Shown here: piece after piece, positions 28,536-37,502 of the stretch
Position numbering within the stretch: position 1 is the stretch's first letter
Layout: every line of letters begins with the position of its first letter
Assembly (NCBI RefSeq): GCF_014284275.1
Contig: NZ_JACOFU010000007.1
Coordinates: forward strand, 62,001 to 126,000
Direction of reading: 5' to 3'
DNA: 64,000 bases
DNA from: Affinundibacterium amnicola
Lineage (GTDB): Bacteria; Pseudomonadota; Gammaproteobacteria; Burkholderiales; Burkholderiaceae_D
Position numbers and translations under genes: made by a program
The notes under the pieces: generated by a model
The model's input: only the letters and a program-made list of their open reading frames with translations
Databases searched by the model: none
Told to the model about the DNA's origin: nothing

Positions 28536-28886
28536 ATGCCTATCTATGCTTATCGCTGCGATGCCTGTGGCTTTGCCAAAGATGTGCTGCAGAAAATGTC
28601 AGAAGACCCGCTGACGGTTTGTCCTGAATGCAAGCAAGCGAGCTTTAAGAAACAAGTCACTGCGGCGGGCTTTCAATTAAAGGGATCGGGCTGGTATGTG
28701 ACAGACTTTCGCGGTGGGAATACAGAAAAAGCGAGCACAGGTGCAGCAACTGGTGCCAGTGCCAAAACTGAAGAAAAAAGTAGTGATGTCGCCACCTCAG
28801 CTATAGCGGCATCCGACAGCAATAGCAGTGCAACAACTACATCAAACACTGCTGGCACTGTAAGCAGTAGCGACAAAGCAGCATAA
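28536..28886 (+). CDS. FmdB family zinc-ribbon protein
   Basis: Small putative regulatory protein. The N-terminal zinc ribbon has paired cysteines CDAC and CPEC about 20 residues apart, followed by a Ser/Thr/Ala-rich low-complexity tail (about 65-116). The tail is probably disordered. FmdB-family proteins are widespread; their role is poorly defined. Together with the following DUF502 and aspS genes it forms an order common in betaproteobacteria. GAGGA lies upstream of the ATG. Confidence 0.9.
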   Translation: MPIYAYRCDACGFAKDVLQKMSEDPLTVCPECKQASFKKQVTAAGFQLKGSGWYVTDFRGGNTEKASTGAATGASAKTEEKSSDVATSAIAASDSNSSATTTSNTAGTVSSSDKAA

Positions 28887-28923
28887 GTGGCACAACTTAA
28901 TCACCCGAAAAGATCTCAGATCG

Positions 28924-29556
28924 ATGCGTAAATATTTTATAACTGGTTTATTGATTTTGGTACCGATCGCCATCACGGCTTGGGTATTGCATGCGGTGAT
29001 CAGTACCATGGATCAATCACTACTGCTATTACCAGAACAATGGCGCCCGGAAGCTTTAATAGGCTTCAAAATTCCAGGGCTAGGCGCCGTACTGACCGTG
29101 TTGATTATTTTCGTCACTGGTTTATTGACCAAAAATTTCATTGGCAACTATGTGGTTGCCGCTTGGGAAGCCTTGTTGAACCGGATTCCTATCGTCAACT
29201 CAATTTATTCCAGCGTTAAACAAGTTTCAGACACCTTGTTCTCATCATCCGGCAATGCTTTTAGTAAAGCATTATTGATTCAGTACCCTAGAGAGGGTTC
29301 ATGGACAATTGCATTCTTAACTGGCAAACCCAGCGGTGATGTCAGCCAACATTTAGGTGATGACTTCATCAGCGTGTATGTACCAACTACTCCTAACCCG
29401 ACCTCCGGGTATTTTTTAATGATCCCCAAAAAGGATGCAATTGAACTCGATATGAGTGTCGATACGGCGCTCAAATACGTAGTTTCTATGGGAGTTGTGG
29501 CGCCTGAAGTGGCTGAAAAAATTGCAGTACAGACTAATCAGGTGAAAGCAAATTGA
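28924..29556 (+). CDS. DUF502 domain membrane protein
   Basis: A 210-residue inner-membrane protein with two N-terminal helices (about 5-27 and 58-78), then the family-typical stretch LLNRIPIVNSIYSSVKQVSDT and VYVPTTPNPTSGYFLMIPK. DUF502 proteins have no proven function in bacteria. The gene is 37 bp after fmdB and about 110 bp before aspS, most likely in one transcript. Confidence 0.9.
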   Translation: MRKYFITGLLILVPIAITAWVLHAVISTMDQSLLLLPEQWRPEALIGFKIPGLGAVLTVLIIFVTGLLTKNFIGNYVVAAWEALLNRIPIVNSIYSSVKQVSDTLFSSSGNAFSKALLIQYPREGSWTIAFLTGKPSGDVSQHLGDDFISVYVPTTPNPTSGYFLMIPKKDAIELDMSVDTALKYVVSMGVVAPEVAEKIAVQTNQVKAN

Positions 29557-29666
29557 TCCTTGCTTCACCAATGCATCAAATGATTCGCGCTCAGTTTTGA
29601 TCAGGCGTGATCAGACAAGAAATTTATATCAAAGCTATTAACTTTTAAAAAGACAGGTAAGAAATT

Positions 29667-31469
29667 ATGTCCATGCGTACCAACTACTGCGGCCTTACTA
29701 CTGAAGCTTTACTCGGCCAAACCGTCAGCCTGTGCGGCTGGGTGCATCGCCGTCGTGATCACGGTGGGGTTATTTTTATCGATTTGCGCGACCGTGAAGG
29801 TCTGGTGCAAGTGGTGTGCGATCCTGATCGCGCTGAAGTCTTTAAGAATGCAGAAACAGTGCGTAATGAATTCTGCTTGCGCATCACCGGTATCGTTCGC
29901 AATCGTCCAGACGGCACAGTCAACACGAATTTAAAGTCAGGCAAAATCGAAGTCTTATGCCATGAATTAGAAATCTTGAACGCGTCCGTCACGCCACCGT
30001 TCCAACTCGATGATGACAATCTGTCTGAGACAACGCGTTTGACACATCGCGTATTAGATTTGCGTCGCCCACAAATGCAAAACAATTTGCGCTTGCGTTA
30101 CAAAGTCGCGATGGAAGTGCGTAAATTCCTCGATGAAAACGGCTTTATCGATATCGAAACACCGATGTTGACCAAATCCACGCCAGAAGGCGCGCGTGAT
30201 TATCTGGTACCGTCCCGTGTGAATGCCGGCAACTTCTTCGCCTTGCCGCAATCACCACAATTGTTCAAACAATTATTGATGGTCGCGAACTTTGACCGCT
30301 ACTACCAAATCACTAAATGCTTCCGCGATGAAGATTTGCGTGCCGATCGTCAGCCAGAATTCACCCAGATCGATTGCGAAACTTCGTTCATGAACGAGCA
30401 AGAAATTCGCGATATGTTTGAAGGCATGATCCGTGGAGTATTCAAGAAAACCTTGGATATCGATTTGCCAAATCCATTCCCAGTGATGGATTTCGCAGAC
30501 GCGATGGGCCTGTATGGTTCCGACAAACCAGATATGCGGGTTAAATTGCAATTTACGGATTTGACCGAGGTCATGAAAGACGTGGAATTCAAAGTCTTCT
30601 CTAACGCAGCCAACATGCACAATGGTCGCGTAGTCGGTATGTTAGTTCCAGGCGGTGGCAGCATGCCTCGTTCTGAAATCGACGCCTACGATCAATTCGT
30701 CCGCATCTACGGCGCTAAAGGTTTGGCTTACATCAAAGTCAATGACAAAGCGGCTGGCCGTGATGGTCTGCAAGCGCCTATCGTGAAAAACTTGCACGAT
30801 GCAGCCTTGGCTAAAATTATAGAATTGACTGGTGCAAATGATGGCGATTTGATTTTCTTCGGCGCGGATAAAGCGAAGGTTGTCAACGATGCGATCGGCG
30901 CATTGCGTGTGAAAATCGGTCATAGCGAATTCGGTAAAAACAATGGCCTGTTCGAAGATGCATGGAAGCCATTGTGGGTGATTGACTTCCCGATGTTTGA
31001 ACACGATGAAGAAAACGATCGTTGGACCGCAACCCACCATCCATTCACTGCACCAAAAGATGGTCATGAAGATTTGATGGAAACTGATCCGGGCAAGTGT
31101 ATTGCGAAAGCCTACGACATGGTCCTGAACGGTTGGGAACTTGGTGGTGGTTCTGTACGTATTCACCGTGCTGATGTTCAAAGTAAAGTATTCCGCGCAT
31201 TGAAGATCAACGACGACGAAGCACAGTTAAAATTCGGCTTCTTACTCGACGCCTTACAATACGGCGCGCCTCCACATGGTGGCTTGGCATTCGGTTTGGA
31301 TCGTATCGTGACGATGATGACAGGTGCAGAATCCATCCGTGACGTCATCGCTTTCCCGAAAACCCAACGTGCACAATGTTTATTGACGCAAGCACCGTCT
31401 GAAGTCGATGAAAAGCAATTGAAAGAATTGCATATTCGTCTGCGTGCAGCGGAACCTAAAGTCGTTTAA
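29667..31469 (+). CDS. aspS: Aspartyl-tRNA synthetase, probably non-discriminating
   Basis: Class II synthetase charging tRNA-Asp, with 600 residues of the long bacterial type that includes the GAD insertion. The anticodon-binding OB fold is N-terminal. Motif 2 contains [18 protein letters not shown] and motif 3 [13 protein letters not shown]. In the OB fold the sequence is RRRDHGG with His32, where E. coli has Leu (RRRDLGS). A His there is associated with non-discriminating AspRS that also charges tRNA-Asn for GatCAB amidation, as expected in Burkholderiales. The specificity is inferred. Confidence 0.96.
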   Translation: MSMRTNYCGLTTEALLGQTVSLCGWVHRRRDHGGVIFIDLRDREGLVQVVCDPDRAEVFKNAETVRNEFCLRITGIVRNRPDGTVNTNLKSGKIEVLCHELEILNASVTPPFQLDDDNLSETTRLTHRVLDLRRPQMQNNLRLRYKVAMEVRKFLDENGFIDIETPMLTKSTPEGARDYLVPSRVNAGNFFALPQSPQLFKQLLMVANFDRYYQITKCFRDEDLRADRQPEFTQIDCETSFMNEQEIRDMFEGMIRGVFKKTLDIDLPNPFPVMDFADAMGLYGSDKPDMRVKLQFTDLTEVMKDVEFKVFSNAANMHNGRVVGMLVPGGGSMPRSEIDAYDQFVRIYGAKGLAYIKVNDKAAGRDGLQAPIVKNLHDAALAKIIELTGANDGDLIFFGADKAKVVNDAIGALRVKIGHSEFGKNNGLFEDAWKPLWVIDFPMFEHDEENDRWTATHHPFTAPKDGHEDLMETDPGKCIAKAYDMVLNGWELGGGSVRIHRADVQSKVFRALKINDDEAQLKFGFLLDALQYGAPPHGGLAFGLDRIVTMMTGAESIRDVIAFPKTQRAQCLLTQAPSEVDEKQLKELHIRLRAAEPKVV

Positions 31470-31514
31470 GACAAGCAAGTACAAACGTCGCGCGGCATTT
31501 ATCGCGACAAAATG

Positions 31515-31547
31515 AAAACGGCAGACTCAGTTCTGCCGTTTTTTATT
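31515..31547 (+). terminator. Intrinsic terminator after aspS
   Basis: The stem AAAACGGCAGA / TTCTGCCGTTTT has a short loop and is followed by TTATT. Its position about 45 bp after the aspS stop fits a classical rho-independent terminator. Confidence 0.8.
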
Positions 31548-31664
31548 GCTCTGTCACGTTTTGCATAAACATACAGGGTGACATGCTTCAAATGTAAAAT
31601 AGATCTATGGCATACTGAGAACCAGTTTAAATCAACGCACAGAGATTCGTGCCCATACAAAAAC

Positions 31665-32114
31665 ATGCGTAGTACATACAAAATTCCCGAATCTGTTTTG
31701 GTCGTCATCTACACCCCTGAGCTCGAAGTTTTACTATTAGAACGCGCTGACAAACCTGGTTTCTGGCAATCAGTCACTGGCTCTAAAGACAGCTTAGATG
31801 AAGCACTAGAGCTGACCGCGCAACGTGAGGTGATGGAGGAAACGGGTATCGATACACAAGTGCATACACTAACAGATTGGCATCTTTCAAATATTTATGA
31901 AATTTACCCTACTTGGCGGCATCGTTATGCACCCGGTGTGACGCAGAACAAAGAATACGTGTTTGGACTTTGTGTCCCTCGCTCGACTTCGGTTACACTA
32001 GCTCCGAGGGAACATTTGCGCTACCAATGGTTGGCGTTAAAGGAAGCGGCTGATATGTGTTTTTCTGCTTCAAATGCGGAAGCTATTTTGCAATTGCAGC
32101 AACGTCACAAATAA
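31665..32114 (+). CDS. nudB: NudB-type Nudix hydrolase (dihydroneopterin triphosphate diphosphatase)
   Basis: Predicted to remove pyrophosphate from dihydroneopterin triphosphate in folate synthesis. NudB signatures are WQSVTGS, HRYAPGVTQNKEY and REHLRYQWL, matching the E. coli enzyme. The Nudix box reads GSKDSLDEALELTAQ then REVMEETGI. It has one residue more than usual between the first Gly and the Glu. The ATG giving MRSTYKIPE matches the family start; a reading 29 codons longer is unlikely. Located after aspS as in many betaproteobacteria. 149 residues. Confidence 0.88.
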   Translation: MRSTYKIPESVLVVIYTPELEVLLLERADKPGFWQSVTGSKDSLDEALELTAQREVMEETGIDTQVHTLTDWHLSNIYEIYPTWRHRYAPGVTQNKEYVFGLCVPRSTSVTLAPREHLRYQWLALKEAADMCFSASNAEAILQLQQRHK

Positions 32115-32176
32115 TCATTCCTTACGCTGACCATCGACCTACATTGACAATCACTCACACGACCAAAGGCGAGCAC

Positions 32177-33004
32177 ATGAAACTACGTATTGCCACCTAC
32201 AATATCCATAAAGGTGTCAGTGCATTTGGTCGTAAAACACGTATTCATGATCTTAAAGAAGCCATCAAACTACTCGATGCAGATCTAGTCTTTCTGCAAG
32301 AAGTGCAAGGTCAACACGACCACCACGCAAAAAAACACAGCAACTGGCCAGAGCAGGGTCAACACGATTTCTTGGCTGGCGAAACGCACACCGGCGTGTA
32401 CGGTATGAACGCTGTCTATCAACACGGACATCATGGCAACGCACTATTAAGTCGTCTGCCCATCCTACATTCCAGCAACCATGATGTTTCCGATCACGCC
32501 TATGAACAACGTGGTATTTTGCATGTGCGCATCCAGGTAGGGGAAATTCAGGCGCACTGCTTCGTTGTCCATCTTGGCTTATTTGCTGCCAGCCGTCGTC
32601 GTCAGGTACAAGCATTAATCTCGCAAATTCAACAACAGGTTGAACCAGACCAACCGTTAATTATTGCTGGCGACTTCAATGATTGGAGCCAAGGCCTCAG
32701 CCAAACTTTATATAAAGACTTAGGGGTGATTGAAGCTTTTGATATCGCTAACCATAGTCACACCGAATTACCGATCAAACGCAACGCTTTAACTTCGGTT
32801 AAATCTTTTTTCAAATCCAATGCAAGTCACGCGCGCACCTTCCCTGCTGGCCTACCATGGCTTAGTTTAGATCGCGTGTATTTGCGGGGATTTCATGTTG
32901 AACAAGCGAATGTATTAAGTGGCAAACCTTGGTCGCGATTATCAGACCATGTTCCGATTTGCGTCGACATCAAACTCAAACACCTCCATTTACATCATGT
33001 CTAA
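32177..33004 (+). CDS. Endonuclease/exonuclease/phosphatase (EEP) family protein
   Basis: Metal-dependent phosphoesterase fold. The conserved blocks are ATYNIHKGV, VFLQEVQG, an internal His in VVHLGL, GDFNDWSQ and the terminal SDHVPI, which together form the EEP active site. Close relatives sit directly before cardiolipin synthase ClsB genes, as here where the two overlap by 8 bp. The substrate is unknown; a lipid or phosphodiester role is suggested only by context. The ATG at MKLRIATYN is preferred, with AAAGGCGAG just upstream. 275 residues. Confidence 0.9.
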   Translation: MKLRIATYNIHKGVSAFGRKTRIHDLKEAIKLLDADLVFLQEVQGQHDHHAKKHSNWPEQGQHDFLAGETHTGVYGMNAVYQHGHHGNALLSRLPILHSSNHDVSDHAYEQRGILHVRIQVGEIQAHCFVVHLGLFAASRRRQVQALISQIQQQVEPDQPLIIAGDFNDWSQGLSQTLYKDLGVIEAFDIANHSHTELPIKRNALTSVKSFFKSNASHARTFPAGLPWLSLDRVYLRGFHVEQANVLSGKPWSRLSDHVPICVDIKLKHLHLHHV

Positions 33005-34157
33005 GCTGGTTTTTTATGATGGCAATCAGATTCAGTTGCTGCATACCGGAGAACAATTTTTTGCGGCCTTAATCCAATCAGTACAACAGGCGCAACATGA
33101 AGTCTTGTTAGAAACCTATATCTATGCCAACGATCAAACTGCGAAACTAGTCACGCAAGCACTCTGCGATGCTGCGCGTCGAGGCGTTTGTGTGCAGGTG
33201 ATTATCGATTGGATAGGTGGCGGGAATCAAACAGCGCAACTACAAACCGATTTTTCAGATGCTGGTGTGCAATGTCGCTTATTCAACCCTTGGTTCAAAC
33301 GTGGGCTCGCACGCACGCACAGAAAAATAGCGGTGATTGATCAATCAGTCGGATTTATCGGCGGTATCAATATCATTGATGACTGCGTGAGCGATGATGG
33401 CAGGAACACGCCCTTGGCGTTTCCTCGCTGGGATTTTGCCGTACAAGTACGAGGAAATCTGGTTTCCGCGCTACACAAGGAAATTAGTGCGCAGTGGTTA
33501 AAAATGGGAAAACTTCAGCTCATGCAGAGGCTGAAACTCGCGGTCAATTTGCGTATGCCACCAGTGAGTTCGACCGATCACTTAAGCCAAGCTGCGCTGG
33601 TAATTCGCGACAATTTACGCAACCGAAGTACGATACAAAAGGCGTATTTAAAGGCGCTCGGTTCAGCCAGAGAAACCGCGATTTTGGCCAACCCCTATTT
33701 CGCGCCAGGGCGAAAAATCCGGAATGCTTTAATCAAAGCTGCTGAGCGAGGTGTCGAAGTTAGTTTATTGCTAGGCGTCGGCGATTTTGAATTGCAAGAT
33801 GCCGTCGCACAGTCTTACTACCCCCAATTATTAGCCAGTGGCGTGAAGATTTTTGAATATCGTAAAACGAAATTACACGCTAAAGTCGCGGTCATTGATC
33901 ATGACTGGGCGACAGTCGGCTCGAGTAATTTTGATGGTTTAAGTTTATTTGTGAATCATGAGGCGAATATCGTTGTACTCGATCCCGTTTTTGCGGACGA
34001 CTTGAAACTTCACCTACTGCAAGGACTGCAAGACGCTGTACAAGTTGATCCACATTGCGTGGTGCGCTTATCTTGGCCGAAACGTTTAAAACATAGGCTA
34101 GCATATTGGTTTTATCGCACAGTGATGCGTATCGCCACCTTGGGTCAATACCGTTAA
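32997..34157 (+). CDS. clsB: Cardiolipin synthase ClsB-type phospholipase D protein
   Basis: Transfers phosphatidyl groups to make cardiolipin. Two HKD active sites of the phospholipase D superfamily are visible, one around RTHRKIAVIDQSVGFIGG and one around KLHAKVAVIDHDWATVGSSN. No N-terminal membrane helices are present, which distinguishes the ClsB type from ClsA. The start overlaps the EEP gene end by 8 bp, so both are probably expressed together. 386 residues, as in the family. Confidence 0.9.
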   Translation: MSKLVFYDGNQIQLLHTGEQFFAALIQSVQQAQHEVLLETYIYANDQTAKLVTQALCDAARRGVCVQVIIDWIGGGNQTAQLQTDFSDAGVQCRLFNPWFKRGLARTHRKIAVIDQSVGFIGGINIIDDCVSDDGRNTPLAFPRWDFAVQVRGNLVSALHKEISAQWLKMGKLQLMQRLKLAVNLRMPPVSSTDHLSQAALVIRDNLRNRSTIQKAYLKALGSARETAILANPYFAPGRKIRNALIKAAERGVEVSLLLGVGDFELQDAVAQSYYPQLLASGVKIFEYRKTKLHAKVAVIDHDWATVGSSNFDGLSLFVNHEANIVVLDPVFADDLKLHLLQGLQDAVQVDPHCVVRLSWPKRLKHRLAYWFYRTVMRIATLGQYR

Positions 34158-34171
34158 TTTTCAACATTTTT

Positions 34172-34564
34172 ATGCAAGCGTCTATGTTAAGCACAACACG
34201 AATCGATAAATGGCTGTGGGCAGCACGATTTTTCAAAACCAGAAGTTTAGCAACGAATGCGGTTGAACTTGGACGCGTCCTACAAAATGAGCAAAGAGTC
34301 AAACCTGCACACGCCGTAAAAGTCGGCGATCTGTTAGAAATCCATCACGCAGATCAAATATGGCAAGTGGAGGTAATCAAAATTCTAGAAGTACGCGGCG
34401 CGGCCAGCATTGCACAAACCATGTATGCAGAAACCACAGAAAGCATCACCAAACGTCAACAACGCGCCGAACACCGACGCCTGCATACCGAACCTGCAGC
34501 ACAGCTGCAGCAACGACCTACCAAGCGGCAGAGAAGACAGCTAAACAATCTACAAATTGACTGA
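34172..34564 (+). CDS. hslR: HslR-like S4-domain RNA-binding protein (Hsp15)
   Basis: Hsp15 binds stalled 50S subunits carrying nascent-chain tRNA and aids recycling. The S4 domain begins TRIDKWLWAARFFKTRSLAT, nearly the family consensus, and the basic C-terminal tail (KRQQRAEHRR and KRQRRQ) is typical. Two ATGs (34172, 34184) could start the gene; neither has a clear ribosome site and it may be coupled to clsB, which ends 14 bp upstream. About 130 residues. Confidence 0.88.
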   Translation: MQASMLSTTRIDKWLWAARFFKTRSLATNAVELGRVLQNEQRVKPAHAVKVGDLLEIHHADQIWQVEVIKILEVRGAASIAQTMYAETTESITKRQQRAEHRRLHTEPAAQLQQRPTKRQRRQLNNLQID

Positions 34565-34803
34565 ATTTCTAGTCGTAAAAATTAAATAGTATTCAGTACA
34601 TTCAAAATCACCAGTACAGAAAATCCACGGTGGCAGATAAACAACTCTGAATTCATTTTTCAAGTTTTATTTGAAAGCTTGGTCTGATTTCAGCGTATAT
34701 TTGCCTTATGCAACATCGTTCTATGGTTTCTATTTATCAAGAATCATCCTCACCAAACATCCGTCTCTCTGAAACATTGTAGTGATCCTCGAAGGAGATT
34801 CAA

Positions 34804-36498
34804 ATGCAAGCGTTTTACGACCTCAAAATTGCCACCAAGTTAATTCTTGGATTCATCGCTGTCTTGTTACTGACTTGTGTATTAGGAATTTTTTCGATTA
34901 TTCAGTTAACAAGTTTCAATAATGCTGCGGATGAAATGGGCAATGATTTAATGCCTAGTTCGATCAGCGGAATGGGTATGAAGGAAAGTGTTTCTCGCAT
35001 GCGTGCTCAAGAGGCTCAGCTAGCGACAGCTGAAACACCTGAACTTGCCAAAACTTACCAAGACAGAACAAACGAAGCGGTCGAAGCGTTTCGCAAAAAT
35101 CACAGTGATTTCTTGAAAAAAGCCGATTCTGCTGAAGACAAAAAAGCCTTAGATGAGTTACTGATTGCGTTCAATGCTTATGCACAAATTTCTGATCGGA
35201 TTGGCAATTTTGCCCGCGAGGGAAAGACACCGGAAGCGGTAGCGCTGCTACGCACAGATTCATCTGTTAGCAATCGCAAAATGCGTGGCATGTTGGACAA
35301 AATTGTCGATGCACAATTGGTCGCTGGACAAAAAGCCGCGGAAAATAGTCATGCATTGTTTATCAAAGCACGAATGATGATCATTATTGCGATTGCGATC
35401 AGTATCGCAATTGGATTTTCGATGGCAATTTGGCTAGCTAGAATCGTCTCCAAACCATTACAAAATGCAGTCGGTCTTGCACAATCGATTGCATCAGGAG
35501 ATTTAACCAATAAAATCGAAGCTGAAAGTACTTGCGAAACTGGTCAACTGATCCGTGCGCTGTCTGATATGAATACCAGCTTACTCAACGTCGTCTCTGA
35601 AGTGCGTGCTGGCACTGATCAAATCAACGATGCAGCGACAGAGATCGCCAGTGGTAATTTAGACTTATCTAGTCGCACTGAGGAACAAGCAAGTTCATTA
35701 GAAGAAACCGCGTCATCAATGGAAGAGATCACCGCCACGGTCAAACACAATAGCGAAAACGCAAGGCAAGCCAATGTGCTATCGCAGACCGCCACTTCAA
35801 TTGCAGAAAAAGGCGGCAATGTTGTATCGGAAGTCGTGTCGACCATGACTTCGATCAATGAATCCTCGAAGAAAATTGTCGACATTATCAGTGTGATTGA
35901 TGGTATTGCCTTCCAAACCAATATTTTGGCATTGAATGCTGCGGTAGAAGCAGCTCGCGCAGGAGAACAAGGTCGCGGTTTCGCGGTGGTTGCATCCGAG
36001 GTGCGCAGTCTGGCACAACGCTCTGCTAGCGCGGCGAAAGAAATTAAGGAATTGATTAACGACTCGGTAGAAAAAGTTAGCCAAGGGACGCGTCTGGTTG
36101 ATAGTGCAGGTAGCACTATGCAAGAGGTGGTAGCAAGCGTAAAGCGTGTTAGCGATATCATCAGCGAAATCACCGCTGCCGGGCAAGAGCAAACCAGTGG
36201 TATTGAACAAATCAATCAAGCCATTATACAAATGGACAGCGTGACCCAACAAAATTCTGCGTTAGTGGAAGAAGCTGCGGCAGCGGCGGCAACACTACAG
36301 GAACAAGCCGCCAACTTAGTACAAGTGGTGAGCGTGTTCAAACTAGACCATCAAACGACTTATCAAAGTCCCAAAACAACCACGGCGAGAAAAGCCTCTG
36401 CTACAGTGAAAAAAGCCGCCCCCGCAGTGGCACGAATAAAATCAGCGCCAGCGAAATCGAGTGCAACAGCGAATGCTGATTCTTGGGAAGAATTCTAA
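34804..36498 (+). CDS. Methyl-accepting chemotaxis protein with four-helix-bundle sensor
   Basis: Transmembrane chemoreceptor of 564 residues. Helix 1 about 10-32, periplasmic four-helix-bundle (4HB_MCP) sensor about 35-188, helix 2 about 190-212, HAMP about 214-266, then the signalling hairpin with [17 protein letters not shown] and [14 protein letters not shown] segments near 370-410. An Ala/Lys-rich linker ends in the pentapeptide SWEEF, similar to the NWETF tether that recruits CheR/CheB. AAGGAG precedes the ATG. The ligand is unknown. It stands alone with its own terminator. Confidence 0.93.
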   Translation: MQAFYDLKIATKLILGFIAVLLLTCVLGIFSIIQLTSFNNAADEMGNDLMPSSISGMGMKESVSRMRAQEAQLATAETPELAKTYQDRTNEAVEAFRKNHSDFLKKADSAEDKKALDELLIAFNAYAQISDRIGNFAREGKTPEAVALLRTDSSVSNRKMRGMLDKIVDAQLVAGQKAAENSHALFIKARMMIIIAIAISIAIGFSMAIWLARIVSKPLQNAVGLAQSIASGDLTNKIEAESTCETGQLIRALSDMNTSLLNVVSEVRAGTDQINDAATEIASGNLDLSSRTEEQASSLEETASSMEEITATVKHNSENARQANVLSQTATSIAEKGGNVVSEVVSTMTSINESSKKIVDIISVIDGIAFQTNILALNAAVEAARAGEQGRGFAVVASEVRSLAQRSASAAKEIKELINDSVEKVSQGTRLVDSAGSTMQEVVASVKRVSDIISEITAAGQEQTSGIEQINQAIIQMDSVTQQNSALVEEAAAAAATLQEQAANLVQVVSVFKLDHQTTYQSPKTTTARKASATVKKAAPAVARIKSAPAKSSATANADSWEEF

Positions 36499-36540
36499 TC
36501 AGTCGCGAGACTAAAAATCGATAGCAATAGCAGCATGCAG

Positions 36541-36575
36541 ACGCCATCATTGTCACCTTTGTGAAATGATGGCGT
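36541..36575 (+). terminator. Terminator hairpin after the chemoreceptor gene
   Basis: Stem ACGCCATCATT / AATGATGGCGT with a 13-base loop, followed by TCTCATATT. The T tract is imperfect. Confidence 0.6.
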
Positions 36576-36786
36576 TCTCATATTGACAATAAAAATAAGG
36601 AGCGTTGCGATCTCGCACACTGTTGTAGGTATTCCATTCTAATGACTTTTTTCTGATTGACTTTTAAAGTCGCATGTTGAATAGTACGGTCGTTCGATTA
36701 TTTTCTTAACGGCTGTTTCTATAGCGATTAAGTTCAGTATCTGAAGGCTTACTTTAAACGTATCAACCGGAAAAACATTTGCATTC

Positions 36787-37410
36787 ATGAATATCACTTC
36801 GAAGTTTATGCGTAAGGGAGAACTCACCCGCGCTGCGATATTAGAGACTGCATTAGAGTCTGCCAGCCGTCATGGTTTAGAAGGCCTGACCATAGGTTTG
36901 CTTGCAGAGCAAATGAATATGAGTAAATCCGGTGTCTTCGCGCATTTTGGCTCACGAGAAGACTTACAGATCGCCGTACTGCAGTTGTATCACCATCTGT
37001 TTGAACAAGAAGTTTTTTATCCTAGTATGAAAGAATCGCGTGGATTACCACGATTGCGCTCCATGTTTTCATTATGGGTCAAACGAGTGACACGAGAAAT
37101 TGCTTCTGGCTGCATTTATATCAGCGGCGCTACCGAATACGATGATCGTCAAGGTTCCATCCGTGATGAATTAGTAGGAATGGTCAACGCATGGCAAGGT
37201 GCATTACTACGAGCCACCATGCAAGCGCAAGAGTTTAAACATTTGCAAGCCGATATAGATCCAGAACAGATAGTTTATGAAATGTATGGCTTGATACTCG
37301 CCTTACATCACGATGCACGTTTTTTAAAGAAATCTGGCAGCGTCAATCGCGCCGAAACAGGTTTTGAAAGAATGATTCAATCTTATGCGCCGACTAAATC
37401 GGTGAATTGA
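36787..37410 (+). CDS. TetR/AcrR family regulator of the fad operon
   Basis: A 207-residue repressor-type protein. The helix-turn-helix (about residues 10-60) reads RAAILETALESASRHGLEGLT followed by GLLAEQMNMSKSGVFAHFGSRE, a clear TetR signature. The C-terminal ligand domain resembles regulators that sense acyl-CoA or fatty acids, though the ligand is inferred from its position 92 bp upstream of the acyl-CoA dehydrogenase gene. An alternative start at MRKGELTR, seven codons in, is possible. Ribosome sites are weak for both. Confidence 0.88.
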   Translation: MNITSKFMRKGELTRAAILETALESASRHGLEGLTIGLLAEQMNMSKSGVFAHFGSREDLQIAVLQLYHHLFEQEVFYPSMKESRGLPRLRSMFSLWVKRVTREIASGCIYISGATEYDDRQGSIRDELVGMVNAWQGALLRATMQAQEFKHLQADIDPEQIVYEMYGLILALHHDARFLKKSGSVNRAETGFERMIQSYAPTKSVN

Positions 37411-37502
37411 AGTAAGTCTGAATCGCCCAAGAATCATAGCGATTTAAATGCAAGTTTGAGATTTTTAATTTTTAGAATTTAATTTGTCCAGAGGAGAAAA
37501 TC

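Noticed and set aside
35619..36215. 198-codon open frame on the minus strand
   Set aside because: Antisense to the chemoreceptor signalling domain, low-complexity Ser/Ala/Leu translation, no start signal.
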